Assembly: GCF_964340395.1 (NCBI RefSeq)
Contig: NC_135561.1
Location: 5,980,018 to 6,044,017, forward strand
Direction: 5' to 3'
Length of the DNA stretch: 64,000 nucleotides
Source of the DNA: Glandiceps talaboti
Lineage: Eukaryota > Hemichordata > Enteropneusta > Spengelidae
The notes below the pieces were generated by a model, which was not told the origin of the DNA, ran no database searches, and was given only the letters and a program-made list of their open reading frames with translations. Both the position numbers and the translations under genes were made by a program. Shown piece after piece: positions 50,061 through 59,238 of this stretch (position 1 is the stretch's first letter; the number at the start of each line of letters is the position of its first letter).

Positions 50061-50588
50061 GTAAGTTCAAATGTCATCCAGGCGTTACAGAAACTGTTAT
50101 CTGCAAGATAATTGTTTTTGCGATTCTGTGATATAATGTGTTTAATTTTGCCTTTGATGATTTTGATGGATGTTTGACATATGTGCCACACTTTCATATG
50201 GCGTAATAATGAGAGATTTTTAAACCACGTTGATTTTGATTTAAGTCTGCTGTACTTTTCAGCTTCTTTTCTACTTCATCTCAGAACTAAGAAAGGGTGT
50301 TGGTGATAATTTACATGCAACATACTGTAACACTGGAAATTTTCGCTAAAGACTTATCGTCGCTTATTTCGCTGGAGAACAAGAATGAAAATTAGTGGTG
50401 AATTAATTGCCTTCTTGTACATGAACACAATGTACCAATCTGGTAATTCACCGAAAACTGTAATCTTAAAATTGCAAAATATTCGAGAAGTGAAAATATC
50501 TAGGTTTACAGTAAATCTACTTCTCAGATACAAATGATTGAGTTTAACATGTTTGTGTGATATATTCAACTTCTTTCTGGCTTTTCAG

Positions 50589-50837
50589 TGGTTTCCCAAG
50601 CTACTGCTGTCAACGGCCTTAGTTCAGTCAACAGTGCCTTCCGTCTGTTAGGAAGCCAACCTCAACAGACCCAGACGCCCCCAGCTGTCAACCCAGCCAA
50701 TTCTCTGTACACCAACACAATGCAGGGATCAACACCTCAGACTGCCAATGCCATGAACAATTCATTTGCCTCTGGGCAAAATAACGGCGTCTTCACCAAC
50801 GGCATTGGTCCAGTGGGCTCAACCACGCTGGGATCAG
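50589..50837 (+). CDS. pum: Pumilio coding exon 11
   Basis: 249 nt, phase 1 to 1, from CTTTTCAG| to TCAG|GTATGG. It encodes a Ser/Asn/Gln/Thr-rich disordered segment with FRLLGSQPQQTQTPP (compare the vertebrate FRPLGTQQPQPQ block) and NSLYTNTMQGS. Confidence 0.92.
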
Positions 50838-51436
50838 GTATGGCTTGTATCTGTACTAAGCACACAAAGTGATGTTTGTAGTTCTAATATATTAACACCT
50901 TAAAAGTTAAACATTTAGAATTAGGTCATATAAAATTCATAAAGTTCAAATGTCTTAAAAGGTTGAATTTCTGCTTTAAATATTTTAATAGGTTTTATGG
51001 TATTTTTAAAAAATGCTTACATCCTGTTTTCAAGACATGAGACTTTGTCATTCTTTCATAGTTAACCAAGAAGGTCAAAAATATTTGTCAGCAATATGCT
51101 AGATAAAGTGAGAAAAAGTTTTGACTTTCAAATATTTGTAGGCAGCTTTTTCATTCAGAACATTCTAACCTCTGTTTGCTGCATGTGCCATACACAGTGA
51201 GATGCCAAGTTTCCAATGTTGCACACACAACTGTCTTCCTCTGGAACGCCGATTTGCGTGGTTATATCCTGATAAAAAAGTTTTGAGTTTAATGGACAAT
51301 ATTGCTAATTTAGTGTCCGACTTTTTATGACTATAGCTATGATGTGTAGCGTCAGTTGTGTTGTTAATTTGTCTGTTGAATTGTAGCAGAGCTTACTCTG
51401 GTGGATAACCTCACAAACTTTTCCTTTTTATTGTAG

Positions 51437-51655
51437 CGGCCCTTGGTACCAGTACTAGCACTTCATCTGAACAACGCCGTGACTCTCTGACCAGTAGCCT
51501 TGATTATAAACGACAAGCACTACCACAGCTTGGTCAGTTCTACAGTGGTGCTACAAGTGGGTCTCCGTCTTTAGGACCCATTGGCATGGTGCCAAGTCAT
51601 CAACAGAGCTCCTCTTTAACTCCACCTCCGTCATTATCGTCAGGTCTTAGTCTTG
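51437..51655 (+). CDS. pum: Pumilio coding exon 12 with amplified 3' end
   Basis: Acceptor TTGTAG ends at 51436. It encodes EQRRDSLTSSLDYKR, the Ser/Pro-rich SGSPSLGPIGMVPSHQQ-type region (read from sequence as SGATSGSPSLGPIGMVPS) and LTPPPSLSSGLSLG, matching the vertebrate RRDSLTGSSDLYKR...GPVGMPLPS...PPPSLSS order. With the first donor (TTG|GTGAGT at 51656) it is 219 nt and ends in phase 1, as the next exon requires. The end of this exon and its donor form the unit of the tandem array that follows. At least fifteen further donors would extend the exon in frame, up to the stop at 52090. Confidence 0.85.
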
Positions 51656-52092
51656 GTGAGTTATCATCAGGTCTTAGTCTTGGTAAGTTAATCTCAGGTT
51701 TTGGTCTTGGTAAGTTATCATTAGCTCTTAGTCTTGGTAACTTATCCTCAGGTCTTAGTCTTGGTGAGTTATCATTAGGTCTTAGTCTTGGTAAGTTAAC
51801 CTCGGGTCTTAGTCTTGGTAAGTTATCATTAGGTCTTAGTCTTGGTAAGTTAACCTCGGGTCTTAGTCTTGGTAAGTTATCATTAGGTCTTAGTCTTGGT
51901 AAGTTATCATTAGGTCTTAGTCTCGGTAAGTTAACCTCGGGTCTTAGTCTTGGTAAGTTATCATTAGGTCTTAGTCTCGGTAAGTTATCATCAGCTCTTA
52001 GTCTTGGTAAGTTATTAGGTCTTAGTCTTGGTAAGTTATCAGGTCTAGGTAAGTCATCGTTTGGTCGTAGCCTTGGTAAGTTATTATCTTAG
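51629..52092 (+). repeat. 27-bp tandem array of exon end plus 5' splice site
   Basis: About 17 units, mostly 27 bp with a few shortened near the end, built around CTTAGTCTTGGTAAGTTA preceded by TCATTAGGT or ACCTCGGGT. Each unit holds a donor: GGTAAGT in about 14, GGTGAGT in units 1 and 5, GGTAACT in unit 4. Because 27 is a multiple of three and every donor splits the same Gly codon (G|GT), any of them joins the next exon at 52708 in frame, adding about 9 residues of the type GLSLGKLSS per unit. The frame stays open from 51437 to TAG at 52090-52092. Two alternating unit types (SLGLSLGKL, TSGLSLGKL) show higher-order duplication. Confidence 0.95.
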
Positions 52093-52138
52093 TAAGTTAT
52101 TGTCAGGTTTAAGTCTTGGTCAGTTATCCTCAGGTCTT

Positions 52139-52440
52139 AGTATTGGTAAGTACCAGTCTTAGTCTTGGTAAGTTATCAGTCTTAGTCTTGGTAAGTTATC
52201 AGTCTTAGTCTTGGTAAGTTATCAGTCTTAGTCTTGGTAAGTTATCAGTCTTAGTATTGGTAAGTTATCAGTCTTAGTCTTGGTAAGTTATCAGTCTTAG
52301 TCTTGGTAAGTTATCAGTCTTAGTCTTGGTAAGTTATCAGTCTTAGTCTTGGTAAGTTATCAGTCTTAATCTTGGTAAGTTATCATCATGTCTTAGTCTT
52401 GCTAAGTTTATTATCGTCAAGTCTTAGTCTTGCTAAGTGA
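52139..52440 (+). repeat. 23-bp tandem array carrying 5' splice sites
   Basis: Ten nearly identical 23-bp units begin at 52154 and every 23 bp to 52361 (unit CAGTCTTAGTCTTGGTAAGT plus TAT). They are the 27-bp unit lacking four bases. All ten contain GGTAAGTT. Degenerate copies follow to 52440 with GCTAAGT in place of GGTAAGT. Further isolated GGTAAGT sites occur near 52464, 52541 and 52582. The length is not a multiple of three and the array lies after an in-frame stop, so these donors cannot make a full-length Pumilio. Confidence 0.95.
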
Positions 52441-52707
52441 AATTGTTGTAAACGTTCATGTTTTGGTAAGTCAGTTAGGTAATTATTGTCAGGCCATTAG
52501 TCTTTGTATGTCTGTTATATATGCATCAGATCATATGTTTTGGTAAGTCTCAAGTATATTATCACCATCAAAATTTTGTGTTGGTAAGTTATTTATTGAC
52601 TCCAATGGATATATTTTGTACATCATGAATACCTTGACATTTGTGAAATGTATGCTGTAAATGGTAGATCTAAATATTGATGATCTTGTATTGTTTTGTC
52701 TTCACAG

Positions 52708-52939
52708 CTCCTGGTGCTGAAGCTAATTATAGAAAGGCTTCCGGATCTTCCAGTAGTTTGTTCGGATCTAGTTCCCTGTTCCCAAATCGTATCCGTAATC
52801 CAGGTATCATTGGGAAAGATTCTCCAAGTGGTCGTAGCCGGCTGCTAGAAGACTTCCGTAATAACCGATTTCCAAACCTACAACTGCGTGATTTAGTCAA
52901 TCATATTGTTGAGTTTTCCCAAGATCAACACGGTTCTAG
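52708..52939 (+). CDS. pum: Pumilio coding exon 13 (start of PUF domain)
   Basis: 232 nt, phase 1 to 2, from CTTCACAG| to TCTAG|GTAAAT. It encodes [12 protein letters not shown], a Ser-rich linker, then [19 protein letters not shown] (from about residue 784), which opens the PUF domain, and repeat 1 with FSQDQHGSR. The Arg codon is completed in the next exon, giving the repeat-1 SRxxQ triplet. Confidence 0.96.
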
Positions 52940-53351
52940 GTAAATAATGTCTATTTTCATAATTGCGGGTGCAAACAATTGATGTCTGACAGAACTATTG
53001 AACTAAATATGATCTTGACTTGGTTGCCATGGCTCTGCAGATAAAATATATCTGAGTCAAAGTTCATTGAATTCAAACTTTTTGGCTGAAGTGAATATTA
53101 TTCTAAGGCTGTAAAAAACCTAAAATATCCACATGTTCCAGCCTGCTGAAAAGATTGGGTTAATGAATCAGGGCTTCCCCAGATCACTTCCATGGTTGTG
53201 TTTCTCTAACCATATTTGTACAGTCGTCATACAATCGTTCCTGTATTGAAATCAGCCAGTACTCGGACATCTCACTGTGTTCAAAATGATGAAGCTGTTT
53301 TGTACTCCTTTGTGTTCTTACTCTCCTGTGTTTCACTTCCTCTCTTTTCAG

Positions 53352-53610
53352 ATTTATTCAGCAAAAGTTGGAACGTGCCACCCCAACAGAGCGCCAGATG
53401 GTCTTTAACGAGATCCTCGGCTCTGCGTATAACTTGATGACTGACGTATTTGGCAACTATGTCATCCAGAAGTTCTTTGAGTTTGGAACACCAGAACAGA
53501 AACTAGCCCTGGCACAGCGAGTACGTGGTCACGTGCTACCATTGGCACTTCAAATGTATGGTTGTCGTGTTATCCAGAAGGCTCTGGAGTCCATTCCCCC
53601 TGATCAACAG
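53352..53610 (+). CDS. pum: Pumilio coding exon 14 (PUF repeats 1-3)
   Basis: 259 nt, phase 2 to 0, from CTTTTCAG| to CAG|GTAGGC. It encodes [15 protein letters not shown], repeat 2 with [14 protein letters not shown] (NYxxQ) and repeat 3 with [12 protein letters not shown] (CRxxQ). Near-identical to vertebrate PUM1/2 over this stretch. Confidence 0.97.
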
Positions 53611-54154
53611 GTAGGCAGAGTATATATCAGTACTTTGGATTGTTGAAACTATTTCGATGAATGGCTGAAATCAGAGATTTTCAGAATGCTTTGCTTCCCA
53701 GGGTTGTAATCAGTAGTACACCCTCCAACGACTTATGTTGTCGTAGATCAAAGTGATCAAAACTGGATTCTTGCGAGTCATTATGTAATTACAATAAGGG
53801 AACACTAGATTTTTGGATTTCCACAAGAATTACTGAGCATCTGTGGAGTGTGAAATGCTCCAATAGGGCACAATTGTAGGGATAAAAACGTAGTCACACG
53901 CTGAAATTCCCCTTTATGTGTCACAATATACGTGAATAACCTCATCTGTTACTTTTCAAACTTAGATGTCTCCACAGAAAAGAAAAAAAATCCTGTTTTT
54001 CTCTCAATTTTAAGTTTTGTGTGTACAATCAAATGCAAACACCCCCCCCCCCCCCAATAGAAAGAGAATTTAGAAAGACACCATTCATATTAAGTACTGT
54101 TATGCATGTCTTACCCAGTGTCATTATTGATTTCTTCTGTTTCTTGACTACCAG

Positions 54155-54292
54155 GTGGAAATTGTCAAAGAACTTGATGGCCATGTCTTGAAGTGTGTCA
54201 AAGATCAGAATGGTAACCATGTTGTACAGAAATGTATTGAGTGTGTGGAACCTGTAGCTCTTCAATTTATCATTGATGCCTTCCGTGGCCAA
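54155..54292 (+). CDS. pum: Pumilio coding exon 15 (PUF repeat 4)
   Basis: 138 nt, phase 0-0, from TACCAG| to CAA|GTAAGT. It encodes [19 protein letters not shown] and [11 protein letters not shown]: repeat 4 with NHxxQ. Symmetric, but skipping it would remove a base-reading repeat. Confidence 0.97.
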
Positions 54293-54435
54293 GTAAGTGT
54301 TGTCTATAATCATTGCCAATTTTATTACGAGTATCACTGAAGTAAAGCACTTTCTCTATATGCTAGACACTCGGTTATAGTATTCATATCAAGTGTAAAA
54401 GTATACTGTTTCAATTGGTTTATTTACAAGCCTAA

Positions 54436-55449
54436 GGCCAAAAAAAAAAATATGTCTGGTTCTGGTCAGCGCGCGCGTGCCCTGAATACCCCCGCGTCGA
54501 TCCTTTTTTTTCCGATAATTTTTGCTTTCCCGTTCCTTATTTACAATTCCCCGTCGATCAACACTGTATGCAAGGCTAGCGGAAAAAATTTAACTCGTGT
54601 GATGGCGCACTTCTATTTGGTAACGGGTACCCTTTTCTTCTAGTACTGTTGCATACCCATAATCCCCCGTACGATATGTGTACGTAATATGTACGATGAG
54701 CGTGGTTGATGGGAATCACGGGAAATAGTGTGTTCACTGTGCTAGGTGGTAAACCGCTCACATGTTTCGAAAATGTCAGAAGTTTGAGTACGTCGTGAGC
54801 AATCGAAATATTGATATCAATTCAGCTGACTTTCGAGGTGTTCTTAGTTCTGGTGATCGTTTCGTTCTGCCTTCTGAATACAAAGATTTTCCTGTAGCGT
54901 AAGCAGTTAGCTCTGGATGTATGCGCTACGATGTTCGACACGTCTTTCCATCTGCGATGAGTTGGAAAGACGTGTCGAACATCGTACCGTATACAGACTG
55001 CGTATCAGACTGATGATGGACGGTGCTCGAAAGAAAACACTGCCTCCTCTACGTCCGTTGGACAGACCTATTTCTCGTTATTTAACGTTGCAAGTTGCAC
55101 AATGACATTATACAGTGGTTGCAAGGCAAGACTCATTATCTTGGATGGGATTATAACTGCAAATCGGGATTATAACTGCAAATCACTGGGCGATAAGATA
55201 AATTTGTAAATGTGACTAGTGATGCCCTGATGGATGATTGATCCGCATCGTACAAAACTTGCCATACAACAGTGTCAACTTCCAGAGTTGTATGACATCT
55301 TCCGAGAGCATGTAAAGTGTCAAAAATGTGTATTTACTAATTTGCAAAAAAAAAAAAAAAAATTAGGGGAAAAAAAAAAAAACGCGCGTCGTCGCACCAC
55401 TTTAGAAAGTTTACCCTGACCAGAACCAGATTTTTAATTTTTTTTGGCC
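54436..55449. mobile_element. 1,014-bp DNA transposon derivative (Harbinger-like?)
   Basis: Terminal inverted repeats of 34 bp: 54436-54469 starts GGCCAAAAAA and ends TCTGGTTCTGGTCAG, and 55416-55449 is its reverse complement apart from the A/T tract. TAA flanks both ends (54433-54435, 55450-55452). A 3-bp TWA duplication and GGCC-type ends suit PIF/Harbinger, though other superfamilies are not excluded. The interior is CpG-rich compared with the intron. No transposase is recognised; a 62-codon frame at 54917-55105 has no known domain. Confidence 0.8.
54927..54986. repeat. Perfect 24-bp hairpin inside the transposon derivative
   Basis: Arms 54927-54950 (beginning TACGATGTTCGACACGTC) and 54963-54986 are perfect reverse complements with a 12-base loop. 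Confidence 0.95.
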
Positions 55450-55954
55450 TAACATGTGGTCTTCCTAATGTGGTCAATTAGCAAATGACAAAAGTATACT
55501 TTTACACTTGATATGGATGCTATAAATACTTGTGGTACATACAGAATACTCTTTACTTTGGTTTTAGCGTTGTATTACATGTATTTGGTTATCTATGAAA
55601 TCTATTAGTTTGAAGACATTGTTTTTTCCTCACAAGGGCTTGGGTAGCTGCATATTGATAACACATTGTCAAGTTGCTCTTTTTCAAGTATATATAAAAT
55701 ATGTCAGTATCATTTATATATGGTTAGGGCGTAGATTATTTGGAGACCCCACCCCAGTGAAAGTAGTGGTTAAACTTGAGAAGATTTAACAGCCTTTTAC
55801 AAAAGCACTGGTCCAGAATGTTAACTGTAAATATTATGTATGATCATTGCATGGTCAAGATTTGTAGTAGATGGGATCAAAATGTCGCATTCGTTTCCAA
55901 TTTACCATTCCAAAGTAACTATAATGTACTGTCCTGTGTATGATTTCTTTGTAG

Positions 55955-56107
55955 ATATTTGTGTTGTCAACACATCCTTATGGCTGTCGTGTTATCCAGC
56001 GTATCTTGGAACACTGCACAGTGGACCAAACAATACCAATTCTAGATGAGCTTCACGATAACACTGAACGCCTTGTCCAGGACCAGTATGGAAACTATGT
56101 CATTCAG
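55955..56107 (+). CDS. pum: Pumilio coding exon 16 (PUF repeats 5-6)
   Basis: 153 nt, phase 0-0, from TTTGTAG| to CAG|GTAATT. It encodes repeat 5 with [17 protein letters not shown] (CRxxQ) and repeat 6 with [11 protein letters not shown] (NYxxQ). The preceding intron carries the nested transposons. Confidence 0.97.
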
Positions 56108-56402
56108 GTAATTATTTAGAGTTGGTGTTTTGTTCAAAGTTACTCTAGACTAGTCTTGGCTACAGCTGTCTACCAAATAGGTTTTCATGATTAGGTGTTA
56201 CTGAAGGACACTTGGCCTAACCGTGAAGGATATAGCAGTTTGACCATAAAACTGCAGGGACAGTCACATCAGGTTGGCCAAATATCGCAGCGTTGTTAGC
56301 CCTTACAATGACTTCTCAATCATTTTGTTTTCAAGAAGTTAAAAAAAAAATATTTTGTAAAATGATATATGAAGCTAAATTTTCTTCAGTTTAGCCCTGT
56401 AT

Positions 56403-56404
56403 GT

Positions 56405-56443
<39 letters not shown>

Positions 56444-56459
56444 GGGGGGGGGGGGGGGG
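56403..56459. repeat. (GT)n followed by poly-G
   Basis: About 20 GT units, then 16 consecutive G (56444-56459), in the intron between exons 16 and 17. A slippage-prone tract. Confidence 0.97.
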
Positions 56460-56712
56460 TTAATTTGTAATTTGTATTCCAACTCAGTTGGAGTTTTTGT
56501 CAAAATAATAAACTGGCACATGTATTTCTGTAGCCATAAATAATAAATATACGTATATTTCTGTATAGTTTACCTTGAAGTTGAAGATGGTCACTATCTA
56601 ACTTGCCTTTTTGTGTAGTGTACTTCAAGGTATGTTCACACGTGATGTTCATTATCTCCTGCATAGTGATATGTATTTCCTAATGTCAACTAAACCTTGT
56701 TATACATTACAG

Positions 56713-56807
56713 CATGTTTTGGAACATGGCCGTCCTGAAGACAAGAGCAAGATAGTGGTAGAACTGAGAGGCAAGGTTTTGGTACTTAGTCAACACAAAT
56801 TTGCCAG
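56713..56807 (+). CDS. pum: Pumilio coding exon 17 (PUF repeats 6-7)
   Basis: 95 nt, phase 0 to 2, from CATTACAG| to CCAG|GTAAGG. It encodes [19 protein letters not shown] and LVLSQHKFA, finishing repeat 6 and starting repeat 7. Confidence 0.97.
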
Positions 56808-57547
56808 GTAAGGCTGCAGAAACTTTACTACCTGTTGTAACAATTGTATAAACAACATTACAGCTGAAGTGATGTAGGCTTGGTGTTTCCCTCATGAGAT
56901 GCAACATTTAATACACACCCTCAGACAACTTTTAATGCCAAAGGAACAATTACATAGATGCCATGCACAGCGGAGATGTAGTAGTCAAGTTGAAATGTTG
57001 ATTATCAGTTAGAAAATAAGCAATTGAAACCATAAAAATCATCAAGTCCGTGTGTAATGTTTTCATTAGAAGCCTGTTTTTACAGCACTGTGAAAGAGTA
57101 GCAATGATTATCAGTGTTGAAAGTGATCCTGTTGTGTCTGTTGTGTCTCTGTTATTGTTAGTCTAGAGTTGAAATATGTCTAGCTCTGTGTCAAGAATGT
57201 AATATCCCATGAGTGAAACACCAAGTCTACATCATTTTAGCTATAAGTTAAGTCTAACTCGTGTCTGCTCCATTTCTGTCTTGTTTGGATACTTTCCTTC
57301 ATGTATCAGCTACAATAACAAAAAATAGAACACCATTGTAAGTAAGTACTTCAACTCCATAGGTTCATCTATGACTTATCAATCTGAATAGACAGAACTG
57401 TCTGTTCATGGGCATTTGTAGCATTGCAAGTACCTTGTAAAAAATACTGCTAACAACCTGTATGGAACATCTTTCAACACCTTGAAAATATACTTCAAGC
57501 ATATAACTGTATATTTACACTGAAATGTAATTTTTCTCTCCTAATAG

Positions 57548-57631
57548 TAATGTTGTGGAGAAGTGTGTAACCCATGCATCAAGACCAGAACGTGCTGTGT
57601 TGATAGACGAAGTGATCAGTTATAATGATGG
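57548..57631 (+). CDS. pum: Pumilio coding exon 18 (PUF repeat 7)
   Basis: 84 nt, phase 2 to 2, from CTAATAG| to GATGG|GTAAGA. With the preceding Ala-Ser junction it encodes [19 protein letters not shown]: repeat 7 with the SNxxE triplet that reads the first U/G positions of the target in known Pumilios. Symmetric exon. Confidence 0.96.
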
Positions 57632-57924
57632 GTAAGAAATGGTTTCTAGACTTTACAAGTACAACTTGTGTATGTAAACTGCTGAACATATTTACATCTG
57701 TCGTCACAGCTTGTGTTTTCGATATATTGTACCGTTAATTTGATGGCAACCCCAGTAAATTATGTTAGGAACTCAGGTAGATTTGACAACTTATTGGAAA
57801 ATATGTGATTTAGGTAGATTTTACAACTCGCTCTGAAATATGTTGGGAACTTAGGTAGATATTTATAAACTTGTGACTAACCAGTGTAGGAAGTGTTGTA
57901 ATGTTGTCAATTGTTGTTTTACAG

Positions 57925-58162
57925 CCCTCATAGTGCCTTATATACTATGATGAAAGATCAGTACGCCAACTACGTTGTGCAGAAGATGATTGACGTGGCT
58001 GAGCCTACCCAGCGTCGTATTCTTATGCAGAAGATCCGGCCCCATATATCGACTTTGCGCAAGTTCACGTATGGCAAACACATCCTGGCCAAGCTGGAGA
58101 AGTATTACTTGAAGAACAATGACCTAGGTCCAATCGGTGGTCCACCAAATGGTACTTTGTGA
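57925..58162 (+). CDS. pum: Pumilio last coding exon (PUF repeat 8, C terminus)
   Basis: 238 nt from TTTTACAG| to the TGA at 58160-58162. It encodes [19 protein letters not shown] (repeat 8, NYxxQ), KMIDVAEP, the C-terminal cap [19 protein letters not shown] and an end reading [13 protein letters not shown], as in vertebrate PUM1/2 (...GPICGPPNGII). Confidence 0.97.
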
Positions 58163-59198
58163 AGGTGCGTCGATGGCCATTGAATCACCGGGAAAAGCGT
58201 TTCAGAAATATAAAGACACGATGTCTTTATCGTGATTTGTGATCAGGTGCTCATGTTTGATGTCCTCATCAGTCGATCTACTGATGAAATGATTTGTACT
58301 AGAAATGTCATACCATTGTGAATTGATCAATTAATTGATTGATTGATTAATTGATTGGTTGTGTGTTGGCATTCAACATTGCTTAAAGTGTGCCGTTGTG
58401 GAATGTAGTTTTATGCTAATCATGAAGGTTAAAGATCAAAGGGTATGGGTGATGGGTTCAAAAAAAGTCAAAGGTTAGGTTATTTTTACCTTTGTTTCTA
58501 CATTTTCACTTCAATTTCTCATTCTTGAAATAACTTTTTATTACTTTATCTACCGAGAACACCGGAGAGTCTTTTAGACAAAATTATCTATTATATAGCT
58601 CTCAGGTCTTGTTTACTTGTTGTGAAGAAAAAAAAAATATGAAAGTATTGATCATGAGGTAAATTGCAAGTTTGTTACTGATCTAGGAGTTATATGTACC
58701 TTGTAGACTTGAGTCAGCTTGTAACATTGTACAGTGTATAAAATAATACATCATTGACAAGTGATAATTTAGAGTGAACACACAAGCAACTTGAGTATTG
58801 TCAGCAGCTAAAAAAAGTCAAAGGTCAGAACACCCTAGGATACAGGGGGCAGCTTTGATGAAAATCTTCAATTTTCCCTTTTTCCCTTCAACCAGAGATT
58901 TTTCCAACAAAATCACTTTTTGTCACTTTAAAACTTTGTATATTTCAAGATACTGTTTCTAGTTAATATCACCTTCAGCTCAATTTTTCTTGTCTACAAA
59001 CTTTTCATTCATTCATTCATTGTAATAATTGTCAACCACAGAAGCTTATCTAACTGAATATCGAGTGCAAATATCAAAAACACTGCCAATAATTATTTTA
59101 TTAACTGTACCATAGAGGCTTGTTGCCAGTCAAGATGTAAGTTTTCCTGTGGGTTTGCTTCTGTTCACATAACTTCAACCTATCAGAGCTGCCCGTGT

Positions 59199-59238
59199 AA
59201 GCCTCCGGACTGCCTGGCCAGGGTTCAAATCCTGTCTT
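59199..59238 (+). repeat. Possible tRNA-like fragment (SINE remnant)
   Basis: A B-box-like GGGTTCAAATCC at 59221-59232, preceded by GTAAGCCTCCGGACTGCC, resembles the T-arm half of a tRNA or SINE head. No acceptor stem or complete cloverleaf can be drawn. Confidence 0.3.

Larger units (their letters stand above)
54376..55524. mobile_element. Outer foldback element (TA-flanked MITE)
   Basis: A 32-bp inverted repeat, TATAGTATTCATATCAAGTG and onward at 54376-54407, pairs with 55493-55524 with only two mismatches. It flanks a second, independent inverted-repeat element. Removing the inner element leaves a foldback of about 130 bp with TA at its edges, typical of a small Tc1/mariner-type MITE. In the intron after exon 15. 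Confidence 0.8.
8202..58162 (+). other. pum: Pumilio (PUM1/2-type) gene, coding span
   Basis: Nineteen coding exons with GT-AG introns join into one frame of 3,426 nt (1,141 residues plus stop, using the first donor of the repeat array at 51656). Pumilio proteins are cytoplasmic PUF-family RNA-binding translational repressors. They bind UGUANAUA elements in mRNA 3' UTRs and recruit deadenylation and decay factors; that role is known for the family. What is seen here: an N-terminal SQDDAMVGYFFQRQH block, [19 protein letters not shown], a low-complexity Gln-rich middle with 24 Gln (residues 496-519), and the PUF domain from about residue 785. The eight repeats keep the base-reading triplets in the order known for PUM1/2: SR-Q, NY-Q, CR-Q, NH-Q, CR-Q, NY-Q, SN-E, NY-Q. 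An unchanged target motif is therefore expected. The length is close to human PUM1. PUM1 and PUM2 arose within vertebrates, so 'pum' is the safer symbol. Confidence 0.95.

Noticed and set aside
51629-52440. Array interpreted as a CRISPR or as a repeat-protein gene of its own
   Set aside because: No spacers separate the units, the context is a spliced animal gene, and the frame is continuous with Pumilio exon 12. The peptide is best explained as exon extension or unspliced intron.
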